NCBI GenBank assembly: GCA_018417955.1
Contig: JACTVC010000006.1
Location: 1,426,001-1,490,000, forward strand
DNA from: Laccaria trichodermophora
Taxonomy: Eukaryota > Basidiomycota > Agaricomycetes > Agaricales > Hydnangiaceae
Direction of reading: 5' to 3'
Length of the DNA stretch: 64,000 bases
The stretch's first letter is position 1, and the number at the start of each line of letters is the position of its first letter. The notes below the pieces were generated by a model. The model ran no database searches and was not told where the DNA came from. It saw only the letters and a program-made list of their open reading frames with translations. A program made the translations under genes and the position numbers. Of the stretch, positions 43,421 to 53,871 are shown one piece after another.

Positions 43421-44269
43421 GACCAGTTGAACTCAGGCAGAACACTCTCAATTCTTAACCGATTTGGATGTTCTTGGGCTCGTTTTGACAGGTAAACCCG
43501 TGGGGTTGTGGGTATGGGTACTCTAGAGGTCATGTATGGGCCACTTGTCCAATATTTATAGGTTTTTTAGTGTCCTTGATCATGAATGAGTATATGGGTT
43601 CATGGGTCTATGGTTGAAGGAGTGAAAAGGGTGGACATTTTGCAATTGCTGGATCATTGATTTACTATGTATAAGTATATATATGTTCATGGAGATATGG
43701 TTCAAGGAGTGAGAATGACATAGTTCAATCTTAAAACTAAGTGAAATACCGGAATGTCAAATTGTCCATCCATTTCACTCCTTCAATGATAGTCCCATGA
43801 ACCTATGTACTTATTCATGGTGAAGGACACTACAAATTATATGTCAGAAAAGTGGACTACAAACTTTCAAGTTTGGGAGACCAGACATCAATGAATAAGT
43901 ACATATGTTCATGGGGATGTATGGTTGAAGAGGTGACACAGACAGTGAAAGCAATAGCAAAATGCCCACCATTATCACTCCTTCAACTATAGCACCCTGA
44001 ATCTATGTACTTATTCATAATAAACCAATGATACAGAAATGGCAAATGTCCACCCTTCTCACTCCTTCAACTGTAGACCCATGAACCCATATACTCATTC
44101 ATGATCAAGGACACTAAAAAACCTATAAATATTGGACAAGTGGCCCATACATGACCTCTAGAGTACCCATACCCACAACCCCACGGGTTTACCTGTCAAA
44201 ACGAGCCCAAGAACATCCAAATCGGTTAAGAATTGAGAGTGTTCTGCCTGAGTTCAACTGGTCATTGCA

Positions 44270-45900
44270 AAATTGTGTAGTCTAGAATTTCGGACATCAA
44301 TGTATTCCGTGGGGGGTTGTCTGGTCCATGTCAAAATTACATCTGGAACTTCGGACATTGTTGCACTAATACAAATCCGGATGTTTTTTCGGCCACATTT
44401 TCGGATCAGTGATGTTCACCAAGTTAATCACAAATCCGGACATTTTTTCGGCTGTATTTTCGGGGCAATGACATTCAGCATGTTAAATACAGATCCGGAT
44501 GTTTTTTTGGCCGCATTTTCGGGTACTTGAAGTACTAAATTTCGGACATTGGAGCATTCTATGGGGGTTGTCTGGCCTTGTCAAAATTACATCCGAAATT
44601 TCGGACATTGGTGCAGTCTATGTGGATCATTATATCTGGATGGAAGTAACTTAAAAAATTTCGGACTTCAGAGCATTCCGCGGGGGGTTGTCTGGTCCAT
44701 GTCAAAATTACATCCAAAACTTCGGACATTGTTGCACTAATACAAATCCGGATGTTTTTTCGGCTGCATTTTCGGATCAGTGATGTTCACCAAGTTAATC
44801 ACAAATCTGGACATTTTTTCGGCTGTATTTTCGGGACAATGACATTCAGCATGTTAAATACAAATCCGGATGTTTTTTCGGCTGCATTTTCGGAGCAGTG
44901 ACATTGACCAAGTCAACTACAACTCCGGACATTTTTTCAGCCACATTTTCGGGGTAATGACATTCAGCATGTTAAATACAAATCCGGATGTTTTTGTGAC
45001 CGCATTTTCGGGTACTTGAAGTATAAATTTCGGACATTGGAGCATTCCATGGGGGTTGTCTGGCCCCTGTCAAAATTACATCCAAAATTTCGGACATTGG
45101 TGCAGTCTATGGGGATCATTATATCTGGATGGAACTAACTTAAAAAATTTCGGACTTCAGAGCAATCCATGGGGGGGCTGTCTGGTCTGTGTCAAAATTA
45201 CATCCAAAACTTCGGACATTGGTGCACTAATACAAATCCGGATGTCTTTCTGGCGACATTTTCAGAGCAGCGACGTTTACCAAGTTAATCACAAATCTGG
45301 ACATTTTTTCGGCTGCATTTTCCGGTGCTTGAAGTTCTAAATTTCGGGCATCGAAGCATTCCACGGGGGTTGTCTGGCGCCTGTCAAAATTACATCTGAA
45401 ATTTCGGACAGTGTTGTACTAATACAAATCTGGATGTTTTTTCGGCCGTGTTTTTGGAGCAGTGACATTTACCCAGTCAACTACAACTCCGGACATTTTT
45501 TTGGCCGCATTTTCGGGGCAATGACATTCAGCATCTTAAATACAAATCCGGATGTTTTTTCGGCCGCATTTTTGGAGCAGTGACATTTACCCAGTCAACT
45601 ACAACTCTGGACATTTTTTCGGCCGCATTTTTGGGGCAATGACATTCAGCATCTTAAATACAAATCCGGATGTTTTTTTCGGCCGCATTTTCGGAGCAGT
45701 GACATTAACTAAGTTAATCACAAATCCGGACATTTTTTCGGCCGCATGTTTGGAGCACTGGTATTCTGCATACTAGTGACAAATCCGGACCTTTCTTCAG
45801 CTGCATATTTGGGGCAGTGACATCCAACATGGCAACCACAAATCCGGACATTTTTTCAGTCGCATTTTCGGAGCACTTGCAGTCAGCATGTCAATGCTTC
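44270..45900 (+). repeat. Right arm: ~59-bp satellite array, mirror of left arm
   Basis: Same units in plus orientation, extending about 500 bp further with more homogeneous A/B alternation (45410-45900). The pair 44273-44530 and 43411-43154 differ by only a few bases. Confidence 0.75.
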
Positions 45901-46597
45901 CGGTGATCTCTTGAACGCATGTGGCCCAACATTTGGCCATTCTGTAGATTATACTTTGGGTACCTATGGTACCATTGATTATGGCAATAACCACATCTGC
46001 AGAATATGCATTGGGCCACACATTAATACCATATGCTGTAAACATCCATTGGTCCCAGGTATGGATCCATAGTGTCCATGTGTATTGGGCCCATTGGGGT
46101 AGCCCTATGACTTATTGGGACAATTGTCAATTTCTATTGTTATGGTACTATAGCGACATCTATGTATACTTGTGACTTGTCCTTCCTTGCCTGCATCTTG
46201 CAGGTCCTCAAAAACTCCTCTTCCTACTGTGAAGACAAGCTCATAAAGCAGGACTGACTTTACAAGATCACTAATGCATGCACAGCCAAAAGGCATACCA
46301 TTCCCCAATGCCTCATCAAAGCCAGCAAAATTTGGCTGAAAAAGGCAAACAGCCACAAATTGATGAAGAGGCAATTAGGCCAAAGCCTAGGTTTTACAGC
46401 CCATGCTCGCAAAACTAACACTGCAAGATTTGCAAGTGCCATCAAGACCACCATCAAAACCTCCAGTGACAAAAATGCTTATCCACCTCCCAATTACTGG
46501 GTATACAGAACCAATGTGATTAGAGATAACTCTGCCTCTGGCTCTGCACACTCACAGATTCCTCAAGAAGTCCAGGATGACACTATGGTTTCACAAG

Positions 46598-47013
46598 GTG
46601 TGTGAGAATGAGAGCAAGCAGGAGGCTTGCAAGGATGAGGTTGGAGGGAGCAAGACTGAGAATGATGGGATAGAGAGAAAGAGCAAGGAGGAGGAGGTTT
46701 GTGAGGATGGGGGGAATAAGGTTGAGAAGCAGAGTGAGACTGAGAAGCAGGGTGAGACTGAGAAGCAGAGTGAGAGCAAGAAGCAGGGTGAGAGCAAGAA
46801 GCAGAGTGAGAGCAAGAAGCAGAGTGAGACCTAGAATGTGGAGAACAAGAGCAAGATTGAGAGTGAGGCTGAATAGATAAACTTGTTGTCGGTGTTTGGG
46901 GAGGAGTTGAGTGGGCATTGGGTGATATTGGAAGCCAGGGCAGCAATGGTCAACATGCAGTCAATGAGGCTTCCATCTGGCTCAAAGTCATCAGAGCTCA
47001 TGGTGAGGAGGCA
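46598..47013 (-). pseudogene. Detached N-terminal piece of element ORF A
   Basis: On the minus strand: MSSDDFEPDGSLIDCMLTIA, SNITQCPLNSSPNTDNKFI, then the Ser/His or EKQ-coded 18-bp repeat array, breaking off at AAGGTGTGTGAGAATGAG. The break coincides, with an 8-bp overlap (AGGTGTGT), with the place where copy 2 starts at 34405. Part of the middle (the region after NKFI) is deleted relative to copy 1. Confidence 0.6.
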
Positions 47014-49311
47014 CAAGCAACAAACACTTGAGGCAGGGCCTAATAAATAATCAGGACAAATGTACCTCCTTAATTGTGGCCACTTGAAAAATAATGAAGC
47101 AAATGTGCATCCTAAAATCATTAATTCTCAAAATTAGAAAATGGAGAACAACAAGAACTTCAACCACATTTAATTTGCATATTTAAACAATGTCTTTGAG
47201 AAATAGTCTTGGTAGCCATGGCAACACCACTCAGCTGAAGAATATGTTAAAGAATAAAATAATGGAACTGGTCTGTCGATATGGCTGATGTTCTTATTGT
47301 TCAAGGCTATCATGCTATGTCTGGAGCCAAATTTAAAAAGAATCAAAAATTCAATCATTCAATCATTCAATCCATGGGAAACCACTACTCTTAGTTCTAT
47401 ACAGCTATTTAGTCTAGTGGAATTTACCCTGATTTCTTTCATTTTGCCTGATGTGCTGAGTTCAATTCCTCCATGAGGTAATTTTTTGCCCTTCCTCTTC
47501 TTGATAGCTAATCCAGTCAGCTCTCCCTCTTCTTGAAATATTTATGCAAGGTGTTGGTTATCTTTCTTTACATTTTGTTGAATGATGGGGTACCTTCTCA
47601 AGCACAATCAGCCATTCTAGAAAGACATTTGTGAAAATTATCACCTGTCTTTCCTTTCTTTCATGAATATGTTGACATTCAACATCCTCCTCCACTGCAT
47701 AAATTAATTGTTAATTTTCCTTTCATGTGCAAGAGTGTCTGGTGCATTTAGGGTACATTTTATTTGAAACTTGCATACCTGCTTTTGCATGTGGTAAAAA
47801 CAATTCCATGCAACTACCCAGATACAAGATTTCAGCCCATATTATGTAGCCATGGATATACTAGCTATTGAAGGATGGACATCTAATTGCAGCTGCAGAT
47901 GTTGCTTTACTATTTGCTTTTCTGCTCTTTTGATGCTAATTCTGCATCTTGTCATCACAGAAACACAGCAATGACTCAAGACCTTCTAAAACTTGTATAC
48001 ATTGACATCAATTTTCTCCAATAGATTCCTCTCACAATCATTGTCAGTCTTTCGTTTTCTACAATTATGCCCATTTTTGTTGAATAAATTTCAGACTGCT
48101 CAGGGCTGCTATAGGAGTTGTTTATTATAATATTTTGACTCAGAGAAGGAATTATCATTTGAATAGTTGATTTTTGATTTTTTGGCAACCAGGTGGCATC
48201 ACAGATTTCAGAAGGGTGGCTGATATCATTTTCTCAATTTGAGCACCTTTTGATGGCAATTTATTTATTTATGACTCTCATTGTAATGTACACTGCCAGA
48301 TGTTCAAAATGCTGATGGCATCTGGCATGAATCTCCGCTTGACAGGTTTTTGATGGAGGTTGCCTTGGCATGGATGCCAGGTGTGTTGGAGCTTGGGGTG
48401 TAAATGTTAGCCCCAGTGGCTCGACAGCTGACCCACAGGTTTCTGACTCTTCTTGGGGAGACATGTACTGCCAACTTTCTTTGGGCAACAAAATAGTGTA
48501 CTTAAAATACAAATTAATCATAAAGAGAGTAATAAAATGATACAATGAGCACTCTCAAGCTCTTGCAGGTGAAAAAATTAGGGGAAGTTGAGCTCAATAT
48601 GAAAAGGCCCATGCGACAAGCTCTCAAAAATTCTTCTATAGTCATTTAAACTCTGTGCTATGTTTGGTTATTTCCAAACTTCAACCAGAACCAAACTCAC
48701 TTTCTTCTTCACCACAACTGTCTCCCCTCGCCTGGCTGCAAAGTTGCTCCCATCCTCATTCCTAAACCCTGTGTTTCCATTACCCAGTGGTCTGTGTCCT
48801 CATGTAAACTCTTTCATGTTGTTGCCTTGGTTGTCCTTGCTCCCTACCCATGCGCCTGTGCATGGCCATGCTACTGCTTTGGGCTTTTGTTTCCACTCAT
48901 TGCCCCTTTCACCATCATCAGACAAATGGCGATGAGGGCCATCACCACATCAACAAATAGTGTCAAGGGCCAATAACTACCACCACTTCAACAACAAGGG
49001 CCCACCAGCATCACCGTCAATGAACAACAACAAGCACCAACCATGACCTCTGTCAATGAGGGGTGACAAGCACCCATGATTATCAGTAAATCACGTCAAA
49101 TGTGCACCATGGTTCACCACCATTGACGAACAAATACAAGAGCCCACAACACCATCCACGAACGGAGACGAGCACTCACAACCACCATTAACCAACAGCC
49201 CACCACCTACAGCAACGAAGGCCCAGCATTGCCATCAACAAATTGCTACCAGGGCCTGCAACTACCATTACCTCCAATGAGGGCCCAGCACCCATCAACA
49301 AATGGCGATGA
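47014..49311. other. Low-CpG stretch, no confident gene
   Basis: A CATTCAATCATTCAATC simple repeat occurs at ~47350. From ~48920 to 49311, degenerate repeats of the type CCATCAACAAATGGCGATGA and AGGGCCCA (~35-45 bp period) continue beyond the hAT element at 51157-51240. A minus frame at 48261-48545 is not recognisable. Confidence 0.35.
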
Positions 49312-49665
49312 ATGCCTACTAGTGATTGTCATGGGTTTAGCAACCCATGCGGGTTACAGGTAGGGGTACACTTGGGTAGGGGTATGGGTTTGATATTCGC
49401 TACCCCCACCAAACCCAGACCTGTGGCAGGGGTTGGCGGGTACCTGTAGCGGTACCTGTCATGTTATTAGTCAGTGTTTGTGTAGCTCATGGCCTGGCAA
49501 TAAGATTGAAAAAAATACTAATTTAATTATGCATAAATAAGAACAATTTGTAAGGTATTTTATCACCCCCAAGTCATATCAAGAGAGGGGGACCTTTTGG
49601 TATTTGGTTTTGTTTTTTTGTCATTATAAATTAATCAAATATTTTACATATGAACAAGTATATAT

Positions 49666-49682
49666 GGGGGGGGGGGGGGGGG
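49666..49682 (+). repeat. G17 homopolymer
   Basis: An uninterrupted run of 17 G. Its exact length may be a sequencing artefact. Confidence 0.8.
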
Positions 49683-49725
49683 TAATTACACAAGGGGGGC
49701 ATAAACAATCATGATGGGAGTAAAG

Positions 49726-49882
49726 GAGGAAAGCAAAAGGGACATGAAAGAAGCTGAAGCACTATATATACAAGGCACTTTAGGGCAGGTTCTGATTTAG
49801 GGCAGGTTTAGAAGAGAACCTGCCCTAAAGTGCCTTGTATATATAGTGCTTCAGCTTCTTTCATGTCCCTTTTGCTTTCCTC
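49726..49882. repeat. Perfect 68-bp stem hairpin
   Basis: Arms 49726-49793 and 49815-49882 are exact reverse complements with a 21-nt loop. It lies in a smaller nested inverted structure (TATATGGGGG on the left, CCCCCCATATGTATAATT on the right, ~49660-49920). Confidence 0.85.
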
Positions 49883-50019
49883 ATTCATTCTTCCATCTTG
49901 GCCCCCCATATGTATAATTAGTCACTTGAATTTACATAGTGAATTGTAATATAAACCCTAAATTTTGCTCTAACTGATGGCAGCTCAGTAAAAGTATGGC
50001 CCATGAGCAAATATTGCAG

Positions 50020-50830
50020 TTGACATGTAAGTTCTCACTCAATTGTTTTGTTCTTAGGTTCTATCTAACAAGAATTACTTCAGGGATGACTTGCCAAGTT
50101 TACGAAACATGGTGTCCAACCCTGAAATTTTGGCAGTTGGTTTTGTGTGTGATTATGGTCCTTTACCAGATATTAAGGTTCACAGGTAAGTTCTTGCTCA
50201 ATTTTAACATTCTTGGGCTCTATCTGACCGAAATTCTTCCAGAAACTATCTCCCAAGTTTACAAAACATGGTGCCCAGTCTCTGAATTCTAAGGTTGGTT
50301 TTACAGGGGGAATATGGTTCATTACCTGAAATTAGGCCTGCCAAGTAAGTTCTTGCTCAATTTTAGCGTTCTTGGGCTCTATTTGATGGTGACTACTTCA
50401 GGAACGACCTCCCGAGTTTACGGAACATTCCGTTCAACCGTTCAAACTCGGTGCCTGCTTTTGTGGATCAATAAGCTCCATCACTGGAAAATGAGGCTTA
50501 AAAGTAAGTTCTTACTTGAATTTTACGTTCTTGGGCTCTACCTGAGTGGAATTGCTCCAGGAACTATCCCCCCAGTTTACGAAATGTGGCACCCAACCAT
50601 TCAGATTCAGTGCTCGTTTTTGTGGGAAATATGATCCACTACCAAAAATGTAAGTTGGCTAGTAAGTTCTTCCTTGAATTTTATGTTCTTGGGCTCTACC
50701 TGACCGAAATCCTTCCAGAAACCACCTCCCCAGTTTATGAAACATGGCGCAGAATAGTTCAAACTCAGCACTCATTTTTGTTAAGAATACGGTCCAATAC
50801 AACCAAATGGAAGTTGACTATTTTTTTTAA
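50020..50830 (+). repeat. Five tandem ~155-bp units
   Basis: Each unit carries GTAAGTTCTTGCTCAATTTT, GTTCTTGGGCTCTA, a CTTCAGGAAC.ACC.CCC core and AGTTTACGAAACATGG. Units start near 50028, 50188, 50347, 50501 and 50660. Translated plus frames repeat LYLTEILPETTSPVYETW-like peptides. Each unit begins like a splice donor (GTAAGT) and contains CAG-type acceptor sites, so exon duplication is possible. Confidence 0.7.
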
Positions 50831-51156
50831 GCACTGCCCATGGCTGCAATGTCTTTTGCCTACATGATGAACTATTCACTTGAAGGACAAGGTTGTAGAA
50901 GTAGAATACAGGACTGCCTCTTTCCTGAGAGAAGTAAGTAGGATTTGTATGGTACATTACTAAGCAATACAGAATTTAGATATTTAACTGTGGTGCTGAA
51001 CCTGTAAAACCTGCCAAACCCACCAAACCCACCAGAACCTGTACCTTTACTTGCAGAAACCCATACCTGTGGTTGAGGGTATGGGTTTCCAGAGGTAGGG
51101 GTACAGGTAAGGCTGAAAGTACCTGGGGGTTACCCATGACAATGCCTAATGCCTAC

Positions 51157-52073
51157 CACCACCACAAAGCACGTCAAACACCCACCCCCATGAATCATGT
51201 CAAGTAAAATCAGCTTGCTCAACACCACCACAAACAGTGCCTATGTATGGTCCTGCATCAGTGGGGTAACCAGTGCATCAACCATGTAATTAGCCATGGC
51301 TCACTGTTCTTTACATGTGGGTGAGCCAGGTCCATTGGGTAGTAGATAGAGTAGTTAACCCTTGTGTTCCCCCTTGTCAAATACAATCTATTCTTTTGTT
51401 TATGTTTTCATTTATCAAAGAGAAATGCAAAAGATGTGCTTCTAGCTGCAAGAGATGACAGAAAACGTTAACCAGCCATGTTGACCCTCAGCTGGGTTGA
51501 AGGCCACTGGATTTCTGCCAATGGCCTTCATGCCCCAGCTGTCCCCAATGTTTGATCAAAACATCAAGGCAACATCAACCTGGTGACATGATGCTATTAG
51601 TTGTTTTTCAACTCTTGGGAAATGTTACATCAGCATGTCTGACAGGTGGCGCAGGCTTGGGATCAGGCCCTGGCTTCCAGGTCTCTCACACATTTTTGTC
51701 AATTGGCAGTGTACTATTTTTTGCTTCAGTTCTTCACTCTAAGTGAAGATATTTGGATGTGGCAATGGGGGATTGAATTTTTGACTACAGATGATATGTG
51801 CTGTAAGCTGTGTGAACAATTAGCCAAATCCATCAGCAATAGCCGGATTTGTACTAAATTCTAAAGTGGAAAGAGGCTGTGTGAACAAATTACTGCTTTC
51901 AGAATTAGTGGCCCAAATCAGGCTATTGGAGGTTCCAGACACCGCCTTGTTCAACAGTTTTAATTTTTGTTAATTAATGTTTTTGGCATACACAACAGCT
52001 TTATTATTCTAGGAGTGTTGACAATTATGGAGGTACCTTTGCCTAGATCAAACATTGGACCCTGTCTCAAGTG
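51157..52073. other. Repeat-derived stretch, nothing recognised
   Basis: Continues the degenerate minisatellite for ~80 bp, then unique AT-rich sequence with short frames only. Confidence 0.35.
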
Positions 52074-52462
52074 GTCGAAACAACAAAGATTTGTTTGACA
52101 CGTGATCTTTTTTGAAACGAGGTATCGGTCCAAGGCTGTGGGTTCAATCCCCCTTGCAAGGGGTATGTAGTTATTCGTTCAGAGACATGACCCTCCCTGT
52201 GGGAAGTCAGAGATCCAAGTGTGCGAAAAAATCCAACCCCCAATTTATTTTTATTTTGTGGAGGTGTTGGAGTGTGGACAACAACTTTCAAAATTTTCTT
52301 TTGGCGTCGAGCACCCCTCCCTCCCCCCAAAATTTCCTTTTTAGGCCAATTTTCCCACGGGAAGGTCATGTCTCTGAACGAATAACTACATACCCCTTGC
52401 CCCCTTGTCGGTTCTTCATTTTTATGCTAATATTCGTACAAGGATTTTGAGAATCTTTCATC
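52074..52462 (+). repeat. Third copy of the tRNA-3'-half junction, interrupted by a MITE
   Basis: TGTTTGACACGTGATC and GAAACGAGGTATCGGTC precede a T-arm-like GGCTGTGGGTTCAATCCCC. After the MITE the sequence resumes with TTGTCGGTTCTTCAT and a diverged version of the repeat R flank (GTACAAGG, GAATCTTTCATC). It marks the right border of the CpG-poor block. Confidence 0.65.
52157..52399. mobile_element. hAT MITE, 243 bp, 8-bp target duplication
   Basis: Terminal inverted repeats of ~50 bp begin CAAGGGGTATGTAGTTATTC and include CAGAGACATGACC. Flanks are CCCCCTTG at 52149-52156 and 52400-52407. Excision restores a continuous T-arm and 3' tail (CAATCCCCCTTGTCGG). Confidence 0.9.
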
Positions 52463-52813
52463 TTTTATTGTCGTGAGGAGGAGGGAGGGAGGGATTGGAG
52501 GATGTTGTTGCCCCTTGTTTGGTTATTGTCTGCGCCTCTCTCCTTCTCTCCTTAACTGTTTTACACGAATTGCAGCAAATCCCTCCCTATAGACCCTTCG
52601 AGAACTCTTTTGAAATACTCGGAGCCGCCTGGCCAGTACTAGTCGCTCACTGCCTCCGTGCTCACGATCGGCGATCATGTGGAACATCCCAATTTTTTGG
52701 ACTGTGAAGCTCGAGCTTTACTTAAACCTTCAGCTTCCATGGTCGCAGTTTCCTCCGTACCATCTCATCCTCGTCATTTCAAGCTTCAGGTTTTGTAGTG
52801 GCTCACCAGAAAC

Positions 52814-53623
52814 ATGAGTGACCACGCACCCATCGCCGTCGAAATTATCTGGTTTACACCGTCGGAGGAATACCTCACAGATCCCGAAAAAATGCTTGCT
52901 CCTGTTGGCAAGATTTCCTCGGAAGCTGGCATGATTGCGTGAGCGCACCCCTTCCGTCCACTACAACTGGCTTTCGTTGAGATAGCATGCATCCAGTGCA
53001 AAGTATGGCCTCGATTCGGAACGCCAACGAACGGCGGTGTGGGTCTTTGGTAGGTCGAGTAGAGTCCCCAGCGTAGATGTATTTATCTAACCTGCGCGTA
53101 CCAGGTTGGCAAAGTCTAGCGCATCACCGCCGTTTTCTAGAAGGCGATCATTATGTTGACGCGATGCTCCCCATCCTCGAAGCCATCATTGGACCCTCTT
53201 CTGGATTGACACAAATAGTCCTGGATGATAGTTCTGAATTCCTTCAGGTTATTTCTTGTCTCCATACACAATTTATCTATATAACTGCCCTCCCGCCACA
53301 TCACGACCATTTGGCCCCAATCGTCGCGACTCTGAAGAAGTTACACCAATCTCTACCTGGGTGCTGCGGCTCTAGTTGGGGTACGTCAGTCAATGGGGAT
53401 GTACAGGTTGGAATGGTTGGGTGGAGGAGCATAGAGGTATGTGCCAAAACATTTCCCGTGTTTGGAAATTCAATTTGTTTCACGAGAACAGGATTGTGCG
53501 CGTGCCTTTACGGGAGAGTTAGCGCCAACTATCAAACTCTTAAAGGGACTTAGCAGGCTCGAGATTCGATATACTACCTTGAACCCCAAGCCGTCAAAGT
53601 ACTGCGACACCGAAGGTGAGTGA
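52814..53623 (+). CDS. ABM-like dimeric alpha-beta barrel protein
   Basis: Four exons (52814-52938, 52997-53049, 53105-53436, 53492-53623) give 213 aa in frame. The first half (IAVEIIWFTPSEEYLTDPEK, SSEAGMIAAKYGLDSERQR, TAVWVFGWQSLAHHRRF) and the second half (TALPPHHDHLAPIVATLKKL, SWGTSVNGDVQVGMVGWRSI, FTGELAPTIKLLKGLSRLEI) each resemble an antibiotic-biosynthesis-monooxygenase ferredoxin-like unit, making an internally duplicated barrel. I know such proteins from mushroom genomes as hypotheticals. A catalytic role is not shown. The start of exon 2 uses an acceptor (CATCCAG) that keeps the frame; the nearer GATAG would not. The first 30-60 bp after the repeat block would include its promoter. 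Confidence 0.7.
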
Positions 53624-53871
53624 GACACATCTTCGTCCTATAACTACTGTAATGGAGTGCAGATTGTCTCCCCAAGCCCCGAAATCCTCAGGACGAAGGG
53701 GCCATTTCAGGGAGCTAGGGTCGTTCTCGGAGTTAACCCATACATTATTGAGATCGATTTCGAATCTTTTGTCTCCGGTATCAATACAACAACACACGTT
53801 CGCAGGACCATCCTTGTATAGAATTTTTAAAATATGCAGGCGGATAACTTTGGCAATATACACCGGAGAAC

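Larger units (their letters stand above)
40965..46146. mobile_element. Giant foldback element (~5.2 kb) with satellite arms
   Basis: Both ends carry the same inverted sequence (ACCATAACAATAGAAATTGA, then GTCCCAATAAGTCATAGGG, CTACCCCAATGGGCCCAAT). Weaker similarity extends ~15 bp outward. Inside, 42300-43643 is mirrored by 44042-45380 with very high identity (centre ~43842, spacer 43644-44041). The arms consist of ~59-bp tandem units. The left side has an additional minisatellite (41430-42300). No ORF corresponds to a transposase; the open frames in the arms are mirror copies of the satellite. Confidence 0.8.
49320..51148. mobile_element. hAT-type element, 1829 bp, with 8-bp target duplication
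   Basis: Terminal repeats TAGTGATTGTCATGGGT (left) and TAGGCATTGTCATGGGT (right, inverted) are flanked by identical ATGCCTAC at 49312-49319 and 51149-51156. The 8-bp duplication and TAG-start ends fit hAT. Subterminal GGTAGGGGTA/GGTATGGG motifs repeat at both ends. It has no transposase frame; the interior has a long hairpin and a tandem array, so it is non-autonomous. Confidence 0.85.

Noticed and set aside
43154..44530. Two nearly identical 85-codon ORFs (43154-43411 minus, 44273-44530 plus)
   Set aside because: They are mirror copies of the satellite arms of the giant foldback element; the repeated peptide follows the DNA repeat and shows no coding signature.
42300..45900. CRISPR-like array
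   Set aside because: Units are contiguous satellite repeats without unique spacers, in a eukaryotic genome.
49666..49682. G17 run as a telomere or G-quadruplex signal
   Set aside because: A single homopolymer, not a telomeric repeat; its length could be a sequencing artefact.
49996..50867. Candidate protein-coding genes of ~100 codons
   Set aside because: Frames belong to the ~155-bp tandem units inside a non-autonomous hAT element; kept only as a possible exon-capture finding.
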